Source: an uncultured Cocleimonas sp.
Lineage (GTDB): Bacteria > Pseudomonadota > Gammaproteobacteria > Thiotrichales > Thiotrichaceae
Length of the DNA: 60,482 bases
Direction: 5' to 3'
Assembly (NCBI RefSeq): GCF_947495625.1
Contig: NZ_CANLZW010000030.1
Coordinates: forward strand, 1 to 60,482
Shown here: positions 1-8,428 of the stretch, one piece after another
Layout of the letters: each line of letters starts with the position of its first letter
How positions within the stretch are numbered: position 1 is the first letter of the stretch
The notes under the pieces: generated by a model
The model's database searches: none
What the model saw: the letters and a program-made list of their open reading frames with translations, nothing else
Told to the model about the DNA's origin: nothing
Program-made: the position numbers and the translations under genes

Positions 1-83
1 AAGCCGCTTGGAATGATAACTTTCGGTTCAAAACGCTGTTTAACTTATGATTATAATGCGTTTGCCCTGGGGGGGGGGTCTAA

Positions 84-112
84 GTCACCCCCCTACTTTT
101 AGGCACTTTTTT
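84..112 (+). repeat. Dispersed C6-TACTTTTAGG element, copy 1
   Basis: A solitary half-site: GTCACCCCCCTACTTTTAGG followed by CAC and a T-run. It sits just beyond the stop of the leftward hydrolase gene, in the orientation opposite to that gene. A run of ten G lies just upstream at about 69-78. The same core recurs through the window, so this is one member of a dispersed family. Alone it cannot form a long hairpin. Confidence 0.85.
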
Positions 113-130
113 GTATCTTGTTAAATCTAC

Positions 131-1111
131 TTATTCGTTTTCAGCCTCTAGCACCGCAATACTGATTAGCTTGCCTATAGTATCGTCGAAGCTTTCCCAG
201 TCTTTGTATTTTGCGAGCTTCTCAACAATCACAGGCTTCATTTCAAATGCTTCAGCATCATCATCTAGCATTTCTTTACTGGTTTCATAGATAATACTGA
301 GAAAGTCTCGGAAATTGCTTAACACCTCTTTTCCACCAGATGGACCATGACCGGGTATAACAACATCGACATCCAGTTTCATTGCGTCTTCTAACACTTT
401 TATATTACCCGGAAAGCTTCCATCATCGAGTCTTGGCATTCTTTGATTAAAATTATTATCGCCAGTAACTAGTACTTTATCTTCAACGATAACAAACATC
501 GCATCGGTTTTAGTGTGTGCAATCTCACTCAAATAGGCTTTGATAGTTATATTATCTACCTTTACTTCCTGCTCATTTTCTAAGGTTATTGAAGCTATTA
601 CAGCTTCAGTGCCATCGGTAGCGCCTTCTGTTAAATTATGCATGAGATTTATCCAGCTTTCGGCTTCGCCTGCCTTTGCTTCTTCTATCATCACAGGATG
701 AGCATAAATTTTCACGTCAGGGTAAGCGTTTTTAATCGCTTGATTACCCAACCAGTGATCACCATGCACGTGGCTATTAAAAACGTGAGTAACAGGTTTA
801 TCTGTTTGTTTTTTTATTTTTTCCAGCAAAGCTTCACCAACCTGCAAGCTCGACCCTGGATCTATTACAATCACACTTTTATCGGTGATGGTGAATAAAG
901 GATTATTCATAAACCCTTTATTTTGAGGATTAGGTGGCGTTAACGGACCAAATACAACCCAGGAGTACTCTGCTACTTTTTTAGCCTCAAAAGCATCCAT
1001 AATGCCGTTACCTTTAGCAAAACCCACTTTTGCGAATAAAAGCGACAATATGCATAACGATACTGCGCATAACAAAACAGCATTAAATTTTAATTTAGCA
1101 GTAGATTTCAT
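131..1111 (-). CDS. Exported metallo-beta-lactamase-fold hydrolase
   Basis: 326 residues. An N-terminal hydrophobic stretch (about residues 10-27) ending near FAKG suggests export to the periplasm. The metal-binding motif HVHGDH places ligands at H114, H116, D118 and H119. Further likely ligands are H199, D218 and H255 (in PGHGP), so the dinuclear zinc site looks complete. The family includes beta-lactamases, lactonases, SoxH-like and quinoprotein-associated hydrolases, and the sequence does not say which substrate is used. The gene stands alone. No strong Shine-Dalgarno is seen before the ATG at 1111. The fold and the intact metal site are firm; a true beta-lactamase role is not supported. 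Confidence 0.88.
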   Translation of the reverse strand: MKSTAKLKFNAVLLCAVSLCILSLLFAKVGFAKGNGIMDAFEAKKVAEYSWVVFGPLTPPNPQNKGFMNNPLFTITDKSVIVIDPGSSLQVGEALLEKIKKQTDKPVTHVFNSHVHGDHWLGNQAIKNAYPDVKIYAHPVMIEEAKAGEAESWINLMHNLTEGATDGTEAVIASITLENEQEVKVDNITIKAYLSEIAHTKTDAMFVIVEDKVLVTGDNNFNQRMPRLDDGSFPGNIKVLEDAMKLDVDVVIPGHGPSGGKEVLSNFRDFLSIIYETSKEMLDDDAEAFEMKPVIVEKLAKYKDWESFDDTIGKLISIAVLEAENE

Positions 1112-1440
1112 GGAGTTAATTCCGCAATATAAAGCGCTTTATACTACTTAGATTCGTCTAATTTAGACATTAGTATAAACACCCATTAACACCAAGGTTA
1201 GTCACAAGTTTGAAAATTAAATTCAAAAGCGCAGCACCGTTTATTTATGAAAAAAAGAACATGTGAAACACAGAATTGGGATTAATTGGGGATTTGGAAA
1301 TAGATCGGTTTAAAAAAAGTAACATGCAGTATCGTTATACGATTTCAAAATTTTTAAACGATGATTGTGAACACTTATATGGATATGGAAAAGATAAAGT
1401 GTTTGTGGATAAAGCAAGAAGTGGTACTAGAAGCTTAAAA
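1112..1440. other. Intergenic region without recognised gene
   Basis: About 330 AT-rich bases between the hydrolase start and the 3' end of tRNA-Phe. It should carry the promoter of the leftward hydrolase and the tRNA 3' trailer. I see no convincing hairpin plus T-run and no coding sequence. An open frame that runs through here into the tRNA is rejected. Confidence 0.5.
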
Positions 1441-1516
1441 TGGTGGCCCGAGGTGGAATCGAACCACCGACACGAGGATTTTCAATCCTCTGCTCTACCG
1501 ACTGAGCTATCGGGCC
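1441..1516 (-). tRNA. tRNA-Phe (anticodon GAA)
   Basis: The minus strand gives a 76-nt cloverleaf starting GGCCCGA and ending CGGGCCACCA, with CCA encoded. The acceptor stem pairs GGCCCGA with TCGGGCC. The D arm contains AGCTCAGTCGGTAGAGC. The anticodon stem GAGGA/TCCTC encloses the loop TTGAAAA, giving anticodon GAA for phenylalanine. The T arm contains GGTTCGATTCC. All canonical features are intact. Confidence 0.98.
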
Positions 1517-1531
1517 TTAAGCGAGGGCGCT

Positions 1532-1560
1532 ATTAGAGCGTTTTCGTATTTAGTTGTCAA
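1532..1560 (-). promoter_or_regulatory. Sigma-70 promoter of tRNA-Phe
   Basis: On the minus strand a perfect -35 TTGACA (1555-1560) is 17 bases from a -10 TCTAAT (1532-1537). A GC-rich discriminator (AGCGCCCTCGC) follows before the tRNA. Such discriminators are typical of stable-RNA promoters under stringent control. The predicted start is near 1525. Confidence 0.75.
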
Positions 1561-1617
1561 GAGATAAGTTAACAAGATTTCTTTTGTTTTTAAAATTATA
1601 AAAAAGTAATTAAATAT

Positions 1618-2082
1618 ATGATTGATATAGCGCTCTTTGAGCCTGAAATACCGCCAAATACGGGAAACATTATGCGTCTTTGTGCAAATACTGGATCACG
1701 CTTACATTTAATCCATCCTCTTGGTTTTGATCTCGATGAGAAGAAATTAAGACGCGCAGGAATGGATTATCGGGATATGGCAACTATTCAGGAACATGAA
1801 AACTATCAAAGCTTTCTAGAATTTATCGGCGATCGACCTGTTTTTGCTTTAACAACCAAAGGAAAAACTACTTACACAGATGCGAAATTAGTAACAGATT
1901 CAGTACTGTTATTTGGTCCGGAGACACGCGGTTTGCCTGATGAGGTATTGGCAACGTTTGCCGAAGAAAATAAATTACGTTTACCAATGCTAAAAGATAG
2001 TCGCAGTTTGAATCTTTCGAATACCGTTGCAATTGTCACATATGAAGCACTTAGGCAAAACCATTTTGAAAGTTTGGGTTAA
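1618..2082 (+). CDS. trmL: tRNA (cytidine/uridine-34 2'-O)-methyltransferase TrmL
   Basis: 154 residues, full length for TrmL. This SPOUT-class enzyme uses SAM to methylate the ribose of the wobble base of tRNA-Leu isoacceptors. Recognisable motifs are PEIPPNTGNIMRLCANTG near the N-terminus, LLFGPETRGLP around residue 100, and LRLPM...SLNLSNTVAI near the C-terminus, which forms the trefoil-knot cofactor site. It starts 58 bases beyond the tRNA-Phe promoter and reads away from it. ribF follows 9 bases after its stop, so the two are probably co-transcribed. No clear Shine-Dalgarno precedes the ATG. Confidence 0.95.
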   Translation: MIDIALFEPEIPPNTGNIMRLCANTGSRLHLIHPLGFDLDEKKLRRAGMDYRDMATIQEHENYQSFLEFIGDRPVFALTTKGKTTYTDAKLVTDSVLLFGPETRGLPDEVLATFAEENKLRLPMLKDSRSLNLSNTVAIVTYEALRQNHFESLG

Positions 2083-2091
2083 ACTTTACAG

Positions 2092-3021
2092 ATGAATTTT
2101 ATCCGACACATAGACACGCAAAAAAAGAATAATTCTGCGTGTGTTGCCACTATTGGAAACTTTGATGGGCTCCACTTAGGTCATCAAAAAATTATCAGCA
2201 AGCTGAAACAAAAAGCCCAGGAATTACAGTTACCTTTAACGGTGCTTAGTTTCGAACCATTGCCTGCTGAATACTTTAGCCCTAATCCTCCAACGCGAAT
2301 TTATCCGCTGCGCGACAAGATTCGTTTATTAGAACAACTAGGCGTGAATAACTTTCTCTGCTTAAAATTCGATAAAGCATTTGCGAATATGCCCCCTGAA
2401 GTCTTCGTCAAAGACATACTGCAAGATTACCTGAATGTTAAACATCTCGCTGTCGGTGATGATTTTAAATTCGGCTATAACCGGGGGGGTGACTTTGCTA
2501 TGTTAAACGACTTAGGAAAACATTCTGGAATGACAGTGGTTGATACCCCCACTGTAGAAAAAGAAGCGCAGCGTGTGAGCAGTACAAGGATTAGAAAAGC
2601 ACTGGAACAAGGTGACATTTCATTAGCGAATAGCTTACTAGGATACAACTATCAACTAAGCGGGAGAGTTCGCCATGGTGAGAAGCGTGGTCGAACTATA
2701 AATTTTCCTACCTTAAACTTAAAACTCCCTGAAAATATTTCACCGAAACGCGGTGTTTATGCTGTTCGTGTTCATGGTTTAAATGATTCTATTCATACAG
2801 GTGTGGCTAATTTAGGTAATCGTCCTACCGTCTCAGGAAGTCGGAATAGGTTAGAAGTGCATTTATTTGATTTTTCAGATTCTGTCTATGGAAAATACGT
2901 CTGCGTAGAATTACTTGAGTTTATTCGTGAAGAAAAACGATTTGAAAACCTCGATAAATTAAAAGAGCAGATTTTGATAGATGCTGAAAAGGCTAAAACA
3001 TTGATAGCTAAAATGACTTAG
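2092..3021 (+). CDS. ribF: Bifunctional riboflavin kinase / FAD synthetase RibF
   Basis: 309 residues, normal length. It phosphorylates riboflavin to FMN and adenylates FMN to FAD in the cytoplasm. The N-terminal nucleotidyltransferase domain carries GNFDGLHLGH (about residues 22-31) and SSTRIRKAL (about 164-172). The C-terminal riboflavin kinase domain begins near residue 185, with GRVRHGEKRGRTINFPTLNL. In many gammaproteobacteria ribF lies beside ileS and lspA; here it follows trmL and no ileS is present. Both catalytic modules look intact. Confidence 0.96.
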   Translation: MNFIRHIDTQKKNNSACVATIGNFDGLHLGHQKIISKLKQKAQELQLPLTVLSFEPLPAEYFSPNPPTRIYPLRDKIRLLEQLGVNNFLCLKFDKAFANMPPEVFVKDILQDYLNVKHLAVGDDFKFGYNRGGDFAMLNDLGKHSGMTVVDTPTVEKEAQRVSSTRIRKALEQGDISLANSLLGYNYQLSGRVRHGEKRGRTINFPTLNLKLPENISPKRGVYAVRVHGLNDSIHTGVANLGNRPTVSGSRNRLEVHLFDFSDSVYGKYVCVELLEFIREEKRFENLDKLKEQILIDAEKAKTLIAKMT

Positions 3022-3087
3022 ATTTGAGTACACAGTGTTTTCGTTATAAGCAGGTATTGTTGTTAGAAGATCCTGTCACTAAAAAAC

Positions 3088-3657
3088 CTAAAGAGAACTA
3101 ATAAATTCTTCTGGAAGCTCATCCTTATATTTGGTGACGTAGCTTTGCACCGCGTTGCGATACTCATCCACATATTGCTTAAAGCTCTTGAGATTCTTAT
3201 CAAATTCGCCAATTTTATTGTCAAACTTTACGATTTGATTGATTTCAATAAAAAACGCATCACTTAAAACATCATGTTTACTTTGATGAGACATGGCCCT
3301 TGGATAAGATTGATCGACTAATGTCTTACTAAAATCTGCCAGTTGCTGACACGAAACAAGCAAAGATCTCGTATCCTCATCGTCTGTTTTTAATTTGCGA
3401 ATAGCAATATCGTAAGTATTGATAATATTTCTGGTAGTAACATGATCAAACTCTTTAGTCTGCTCATATGAGTCTGAAAACTTGTCTGGATTGAAATAGT
3501 GGAATAATTTTACGTAGTTGGCTCGTGCGTAAAGGATTGATTCTCCCCCTAATACGGTACATTTTTTTAATGCAGATACCCGATCATCGCTACTACATGC
3601 AACAGTAAAGACTAAGGTATAAATAACCAATAAAAATAAAAACAACGACTTCATCAA
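3088..3657 (-). CDS. Putative lipoprotein of unknown function
   Basis: 189 residues. A hydrophobic N-terminus (FLFLLVIYTLVFTVAC) ends in a lipobox-like TVAC followed by SSDD, so this is a probable lipoprotein cleaved before C21. The remainder is soluble and probably helical, with no domain I recognise. It is convergent with ribF and shows no operon partner. An Asp just after the lipid-modified Cys region could favour inner-membrane retention, but the exact +2 residue here is Ser, so outer-membrane sorting is also possible. Confidence 0.7.
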   Translation of the reverse strand: MMKSLFLFLLVIYTLVFTVACSSDDRVSALKKCTVLGGESILYARANYVKLFHYFNPDKFSDSYEQTKEFDHVTTRNIINTYDIAIRKLKTDDEDTRSLLVSCQQLADFSKTLVDQSYPRAMSHQSKHDVLSDAFFIEINQIVKFDNKIGEFDKNLKSFKQYVDEYRNAVQSYVTKYKDELPEEFISSL

Positions 3658-3871
3658 TACAGTGGTAGGGGACAGTTAACTCAGAATCTAAAATACTAGT
3701 CGAGTTTGACAAAAATTCAACAATCTTTACATTCCTTTATTGCAGGCTTTAATGCAGTCATCATTATTTTGTGCACCTTTATCTGTTACCAGCATGGTTT
3801 CAAGCGCTTCCTATCTATACTAATTCATTAAATCAAACTGTTTAAGAAGTCGTACTTCACCGGGGAATACC

Positions 3872-4504
3872 ATGCAAAATACTAAGCGCAAGCAGCATTT
3901 AACTTTCATCACACTGTTAATTCTGAGTTTGAATGTCATTTCAGTGAGCCATGCGCAAGATTATGTCGCTGATCAAGATACTTTTGAACAACAGAGAATA
4001 CGCGAAATGCGACTTCTTGAATGGTATGCGCAACAGCAACAGACAGAACAGGGGATGCCACAATCTTCTGCTCAAAATGTATCTAGCAATCAACCGTATA
4101 ATCCACCCAGTGCACCTGCCCCAGTTGCAACACCAGAAGCTGATGATTTATTTGCTGCAGCAAATGCAGGTAACGTCAATCAACTTAGAACGCTTTTGTC
4201 TCAAGGTTTGGATATCAATATCTCAAACCAAGAAAGAGAAACTGCATTGCACATGGCTGCCGCTCGTGGTCATTATTCTGCAGTCATATTTCTAGTAAAC
4301 AAAGGCGCTTACGTTAACGCCAGAACAGTAAAGAACTGGATACCTCTTCATCATGCGGTACGTTTTCGTCACCCGAATATTGTTAATTTTCTGGTTAATC
4401 ATGGCTCACCTGCATACTCAAGAACCTCAGATGGATTGACTGCTGTAGACATGGCAAGAAATGTAAATGACCAACGTTTACTATCAATATTAGGCGCACG
4501 ATAG
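3872..4504 (+). CDS. Secreted ankyrin-repeat protein
   Basis: 210 residues. A signal peptide of about 29 residues ends at VSHAQ. A Gln/Pro/Ser-rich linker follows to about residue 90. The remainder is about three to four ankyrin repeats, with repeat signatures such as ETALHMAAARGHYSAVIFLV, WIPLHHAVRFRHPNIVNFLV and GLTAVDMAR. These repeats mediate protein binding; export suggests a periplasmic role. The protein encoded at 9448-10272 has the same architecture, so the two are probably paralogues. No catalytic domain is present. The partner is unknown. Confidence 0.85.
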   Translation: MQNTKRKQHLTFITLLILSLNVISVSHAQDYVADQDTFEQQRIREMRLLEWYAQQQQTEQGMPQSSAQNVSSNQPYNPPSAPAPVATPEADDLFAAANAGNVNQLRTLLSQGLDINISNQERETALHMAAARGHYSAVIFLVNKGAYVNARTVKNWIPLHHAVRFRHPNIVNFLVNHGSPAYSRTSDGLTAVDMARNVNDQRLLSILGAR

Positions 4505-4522
4505 GTTTAGAGTGGCTCTTAG

Positions 4523-4551
4523 GTCACCCCCCTACTTATAAGCATTTTTTT
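4523..4551 (+). repeat. Dispersed C6-TACTTTTAGG element, copy 2
   Basis: A solitary half-site, GTCACCCCCCTACTTATAAGC plus a T-run, beginning 18 bases after the stop of the ankyrin gene and in the same direction. One or two bases of the core differ from the consensus. Confidence 0.85.
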
Positions 4552-4651
4552 ATAATCAAATAAATAGTCAGCCTAAGCAACAAGCCATATACTTTGGCTT
4601 TTGTAACTTCGCGATTTTAAGGTCATGGCCAAAATCGTATACTGACTTTAA

Positions 4652-5821
4652 ATGCGAAAAACACAATACACTCAGCTTTCAGCTTTCTACTTCTTTTATT
4701 TCGCGGGCCTGGGTGCATTTCTACCCTATTGGTCACTCTATCTAAAGTCTCTACATTTCACAGCGAATGAGATTGGTGAACTGCTTGCCATTGTCATGGC
4801 GAGTAAGGTCATATCACCCTATCTGTTTAGCTGGATCTCTGATCACATAGAAAAGCGTTTAGTTATTATTCAGGGATCTATGTTTATATCCGTGATTGTA
4901 TTTGCGGGCGTCATTCCCTATCAAAGTTTTTGGTGGTTTGCCTTGGTAATGGCTTTTTTCGGCGTTTTCTGGAACGCCGCATTACCCTTATATGAAGCGC
5001 TCACACTCAATCATCTAGCGCATGATACAAATCGGTATAGTGACATAAGACTTTGGGGCTCAGTTGGCTTCATTGTGGTGGCTTTGGTTTTGCCGATGAT
5101 TATTGGCGGCAGTAATATTTCTCTGCTGCCACTGATAATACTGGCGTTACTGGTAGCAAGCACTGTCACAACATTTTTAGTTGGAGATAGAGCATCACAT
5201 CATAGCTATCAAAGTAAACAAACACATATTATAGAAACGCTTAAAAAGCCGATTGTCATGGCATTATTATTAGCCTGCTTCTTTCAGTCTTTAAGCCATG
5301 GCGCCTACTACACTTTTTTCTCTATTTATCTGGAAGGCCATGGATATTCGCGTGATTTCTCAGGTGCCATGTGGGCATTAGGCGTTTTTGCGGAGGTAGT
5401 ACTTTTTCTTTTAATGAGACGTTTACTGACTAAGTTCAGTGTCTGTCATTTATTTGCTATCGCCTTGTTTATCACAGCTTTAAGATGGGTAATGTTGGCG
5501 CTATGGGTTGATAATCTTATATTGCTGATCATCTCTCAACTGTTTCACGCTGCAAGTTTTGGCTTATTTCACGCCTGTGCTATTTACCTTATTCATACTT
5601 TGTTCCCCGGACGACTTCAAGGCCGCGGCCAAGCACTTTATGCTGGAATGAGTTTTGGTTTAGGAGGAACTTTAGGTCATTTACTCAGCGGTTATGCATG
5701 GGACTCTATGGGTGCAGTCTGGACATTCTTATCATCTGCAATTATCGCTTTAATTGGTGCTATTATAGCCTTCAAATATATTACCGAAGAGCGCTTGCCT
5801 GCGTATGCCGACAAAACATAA
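4652..5821 (+). CDS. MFS transporter, HcaT / 3-phenylpropionate transporter-like
   Basis: 389 residues with about twelve hydrophobic segments. The N-terminus (FYFFYFAGLGAFLPYWSLYL) matches the MFS_1-like/HcaT group, which is common in gammaproteobacteria and has mostly unknown substrates. It probably acts in the inner membrane as a proton-coupled or facilitated carrier. Its last 17 bases overlap the start of birA, suggesting translational coupling with biotin ligase. That neighbour might hint at a coenzyme-related substrate, but this is inference only. The Shine-Dalgarno is weak. Confidence 0.85.
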   Translation: MRKTQYTQLSAFYFFYFAGLGAFLPYWSLYLKSLHFTANEIGELLAIVMASKVISPYLFSWISDHIEKRLVIIQGSMFISVIVFAGVIPYQSFWWFALVMAFFGVFWNAALPLYEALTLNHLAHDTNRYSDIRLWGSVGFIVVALVLPMIIGGSNISLLPLIILALLVASTVTTFLVGDRASHHSYQSKQTHIIETLKKPIVMALLLACFFQSLSHGAYYTFFSIYLEGHGYSRDFSGAMWALGVFAEVVLFLLMRRLLTKFSVCHLFAIALFITALRWVMLALWVDNLILLIISQLFHAASFGLFHACAIYLIHTLFPGRLQGRGQALYAGMSFGLGGTLGHLLSGYAWDSMGAVWTFLSSAIIALIGAIIAFKYITEERLPAYADKT

Positions 5822-6629
5822 ACCTTATGATATTGATCTGATCTTAGGTGAAACTAGTTCCCATATTCCTGGAAAAATTCATTATTTTGACGAAATAAAT
5901 TCTACCAATACATGGTTAAAAGATAATGGTCAATGTGGAGATGTTTGCCTATCCGAAAAGCAATTCAATGGCCGTGGAAGGCGTGGCAATAACTGGGTTT
6001 CACCAGACAGTGGTAATATTTATTTATCATTTTGTTTTTGCCTGCTTGATGAAACTCAGCACCGTTCTCTATTAGGTTTAGTCACGGGCATTGCAATTGC
6101 CGAAGCATTAAAAGATATTGGATTGAAAGGGCATGGCGTTAAGTGGCCCAACGATATTTACTGGCAAGGTAAAAAGATGGGAGGTATTTTGATAGAAACG
6201 TCAAACTACTCAGATCAATTTATTATAGGCATCGGTTTAAATATCTCTTTAAACGGAATAGAGGCAGACAATATTAATCAGGGCATTACCTCGGTAAAAG
6301 ATGCAATGCATGATAATGAATTTTCACGCGATGAACTTTTGATCAGCATTATCCACAGACTATCTATCCACCTTAAAAACTTTGCTACCATGGACTTTCA
6401 CCACTTTAAAAAATTATGGGCAGAATGGGATATTTTGCAGGGGGAAAGTGTAAATTTTCAGCATCAAGGGAGCATTATCTCAGGTAAAGTTGATGATATT
6501 GATCAACATGGAAGACTCGGGATTATAAGCTCTTCAGGTGAAATCCAGTTTTATTCTTCTGCCGATATAAGGCTTGATAAAAAATCGTTGCAACAGTTTA
6601 CGCAGTCAAACAACCACAGGCTCAACTAA
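5805..6629 (+). CDS. birA: Biotin--[acetyl-CoA carboxylase] ligase, catalytic form without HTH
   Basis: 274 residues. It activates biotin with ATP and attaches it to the carboxyl carrier protein. The catalytic core has GRGRRGNNW (about residues 54-62), matching the GRGRRG biotinyl-5'-AMP loop, then VKWPNDIYWQGKKMGGIL, which contains the conserved lysine. A small C-terminal SH3-like domain follows. The sequence starts directly with the catalytic domain and lacks the N-terminal winged helix of bifunctional BirA, so it cannot act as the biotin operon repressor. It overlaps the MFS gene by 17 bases and is followed after 3 bases by coaX, the same order seen in pseudomonads. Confidence 0.94.
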   Translation: MPTKHKPYDIDLILGETSSHIPGKIHYFDEINSTNTWLKDNGQCGDVCLSEKQFNGRGRRGNNWVSPDSGNIYLSFCFCLLDETQHRSLLGLVTGIAIAEALKDIGLKGHGVKWPNDIYWQGKKMGGILIETSNYSDQFIIGIGLNISLNGIEADNINQGITSVKDAMHDNEFSRDELLISIIHRLSIHLKNFATMDFHHFKKLWAEWDILQGESVNFQHQGSIISGKVDDIDQHGRLGIISSSGEIQFYSSADIRLDKKSLQQFTQSNNHRLN

Positions 6630-6632
6630 TCA

Positions 6633-7484
6633 ATGAAAACACTATTAATTGACGCTGGTAATTCACACCTTAAATGGGCCACTTTGAGTGATGAAAACTC
6701 ATTATCTGAACAGACTTCAGCATCCCATCAATACGAATTACCCATAGAGGTTTACGAAAAAATAGTTACTTCCAATAATGATAGTCATACCGTGATTATG
6801 GTCTCAGTATTGGGCGGTACATTCTCTCGTGCTGCCGAAAAAATTGCTCTTGAACAGCAAATGAAATTTATTGAAGTCGCCTCTGTAAATGAACTGAGCA
6901 ATATAAAAAACGGCTACGCGGATCCAACTAAATTAGGCACTGACCGGTTTGTTGGAATAATCTCTGCATATCATCTACATAACAACTCAACGAATGGAAA
7001 CAGGGCTTGTATCGTGGTGGATTCAGGAACAGCAACAACTATCGACGCGGTTGATAAAAATGGACAGCATCTCGGGGGCGTTATTCTTCCCGGCCTACAT
7101 TTGTGTTCCGAAAGTTTATTAGAAAATACCGAGCTTCTTGGATTATGGGGCAATGAGTCCCATGTATTTACCCCTGAATGCTTTTCTAAAGAAACCACAC
7201 AAGCAATAGCAAGTGGATGCTTATTGGGCCATGCTGGTGCAATAGAACATATTTGTAACATGATGGAACAACAACTTATCAAACAGTCTCAGCTTACTAG
7301 TAAGAATGACCCTGAAAATGGCATTAACCAAAACCAAAAAGACGAACTTGAAATCAAAAGAGTTATTTGTGGTGGCGCAGCAGAGAGCTTATTGCCATAT
7401 ATGGAAAGTGAATACGACTTGCAACCAGACCTTCTAATGTATGGCCTTAAAGTGATCAAGGAAGATTTAGCAAGAAATGTCTAA
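6633..7484 (+). CDS. coaX: Type III pantothenate kinase CoaX
   Basis: 283 residues, slightly longer than the usual ~250. It carries out the first step of coenzyme A synthesis: ATP-dependent phosphorylation of pantothenate, without feedback inhibition by CoA. Motifs of the ASKHA fold are LLIDAGNSHLKW at the N-terminus, DPTKLGTDRF (about residues 97-106) and VVDSGTATTIDAV (about 128-140), then GGVILPGL. A Gln/Asn-rich insertion near residues 215-240 accounts for the extra length. The 3' end overlaps the next gene by 8 bases. Confidence 0.95.
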   Translation: MKTLLIDAGNSHLKWATLSDENSLSEQTSASHQYELPIEVYEKIVTSNNDSHTVIMVSVLGGTFSRAAEKIALEQQMKFIEVASVNELSNIKNGYADPTKLGTDRFVGIISAYHLHNNSTNGNRACIVVDSGTATTIDAVDKNGQHLGGVILPGLHLCSESLLENTELLGLWGNESHVFTPECFSKETTQAIASGCLLGHAGAIEHICNMMEQQLIKQSQLTSKNDPENGINQNQKDELEIKRVICGGAAESLLPYMESEYDLQPDLLMYGLKVIKEDLARNV

Positions 7485-8139
7485 TTCACTTCTTAAAAAC
7501 ATCATAATCGTTTTACTCGGTCTAAATGCCTTTTATTTAATATGGACCCTAACGATGGGGAAGAATTATGACACCCCCCCACTTTTAGTGGAAAAAAATG
7601 TTCCCAGCTTAACATTGCTGCCTATACAAAATAACGATATCTACCAAAGTGATAGCTCAACACGACAAAGTAGTTGCTACACCTTTGGGCCATTTAACAG
7701 TGAAAAAACAGCCAAAATAATCGCACAAAATATAAATAATTTTGGCTTGGCAACAGAAATACATAAACAAAAAACCATGCAGACGCTTAATTTTTTGGTA
7801 TACCTGGAACCTTTTAGTAATCGTTCAGAAGCTATCAAAGTTATCAACGATATTAGAAATCAGGAAGTCACTGACTTTAAAATTATCGATTCAGGGCCGT
7901 ATAAAAATGCCATAGCATTGGGATCTTTTGATTCATTAGGCGAAGCACGTCGACATTCCGAATATATTCGTTTTCTTGGCTATGACGCAAAATATACAAC
8001 GCAGAAAAAGCAAAAAGAAGTTTACTGGATTGATTATGACGAACCATTTGGTAGTAATGCACCCGTCATTGATTGGGCAAATGATATAGACCCAAGAAAC
8101 AGCGCACAAAAGATTCCTAAAGCGTGTGCTTTTTTGTAA
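7477..8139 (+). CDS. Membrane-anchored SPOR-domain-like protein
   Basis: 220 residues. A single N-terminal transmembrane segment (IIIVLLGLNAFYLIWTL) is followed by a periplasmic region. Residues ~65-180 contain two SPOR-like halves (CYTFGPFNSEKTAKIIAQN and AIALGSFDSLGEARRHSEYI); SPOR domains bind denuded septal peptidoglycan. SPOR genes commonly follow birA-coaX in gammaproteobacteria, which supports the call. Its coding sequence contains a copy of the dispersed C-rich repeat at 7570-7597, translated as part of TPPLLVEKN. The 8-base overlap with coaX suggests coupling. Confidence 0.82.
   Translation: MSNSLLKNIIIVLLGLNAFYLIWTLTMGKNYDTPPLLVEKNVPSLTLLPIQNNDIYQSDSSTRQSSCYTFGPFNSEKTAKIIAQNINNFGLATEIHKQKTMQTLNFLVYLEPFSNRSEAIKVINDIRNQEVTDFKIIDSGPYKNAIALGSFDSLGEARRHSEYIRFLGYDAKYTTQKKQKEVYWIDYDEPFGSNAPVIDWANDIDPRNSAQKIPKACAFL
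7570..7597 (+). repeat. Dispersed element copy inside a coding sequence
   Basis: GACACCCCCCCACTTTTAGTGG followed by A-rich sequence. It matches the GACACC-type variant of the family also seen near 9356 and 37436. It lies within the SPOR-like gene, in frame, in the linker after the transmembrane segment. This is the only copy found inside a gene. Confidence 0.6.
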
Positions 8140-8202
8140 AATTAGCGATTAGTAGAATAGAAGCTATATCTTAAAGCTTACCGAATAGACAGGCACAAAA
8201 AA

Positions 8203-8391
8203 GGGTGCCTACCAAGATATCGCAAAGTGTACATTGACCTTGAACCAGTAAGGTTCAAGTGGGAGTCTTTAAAAGCTTATTAGGCTTACCGCCGTAGCAG
8301 TCATGCTCACAAAACTTTCTCTAACCCCCGGAGTTTGTAATTAGGCTCAAGGGACTACCCGCACACTTTCCGAATACCACAGAGGACACCC
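8203..8391 (-). ncRNA. ssrS: 6S RNA (SsrS)
   Basis: The minus strand holds the conserved landmarks of gammaproteobacterial 6S RNA in order: GTAGTCCCTTGAGCC in the 5' half, GTGAGCATGACTGCT near the apical side, AAGCCTAATAAGCTTTTAAA, then CTTGAACC...GGTTCAAGG in the 3' half. The ends GGGTGTC (8385-8391) and GGCACCC (8203-8209) pair to close the long rod. The length of about 189 nt is typical. 6S RNA mimics an open promoter and sequesters sigma-70 holoenzyme in stationary phase. In many relatives ssrS sits between zapA and fau/ygfA; here it is convergent with the SPOR gene and neither partner is present. Confidence 0.9.
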
Positions 8392-8399
8392 GTAACTAA

Positions 8400-8428
8400 A
8401 TACTAATATAAATAGTAAAGGTTGTTAA
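8400..8428 (-). promoter_or_regulatory. Sigma-70 promoter of 6S RNA
   Basis: On the minus strand, -35 TTAACA (8423-8428) is separated by exactly 17 bases from -10 TAGTAT (8400-8405). The predicted start falls at or near 8391, the first G of the closing stem of the 6S RNA. Agreement of promoter and RNA end supports both calls. Confidence 0.65.

Noticed and set aside
69-78. Run of ten G as a functional element or phase-variable tract
   Set aside because: It lies in non-coding DNA behind a gene, and homopolymer length at this point may be a sequencing artefact.
1276-1536. Open frame of 86 codons running through the tRNA-Phe gene
   Set aside because: It covers the tRNA on the opposite strand and has no Shine-Dalgarno or coding composition.
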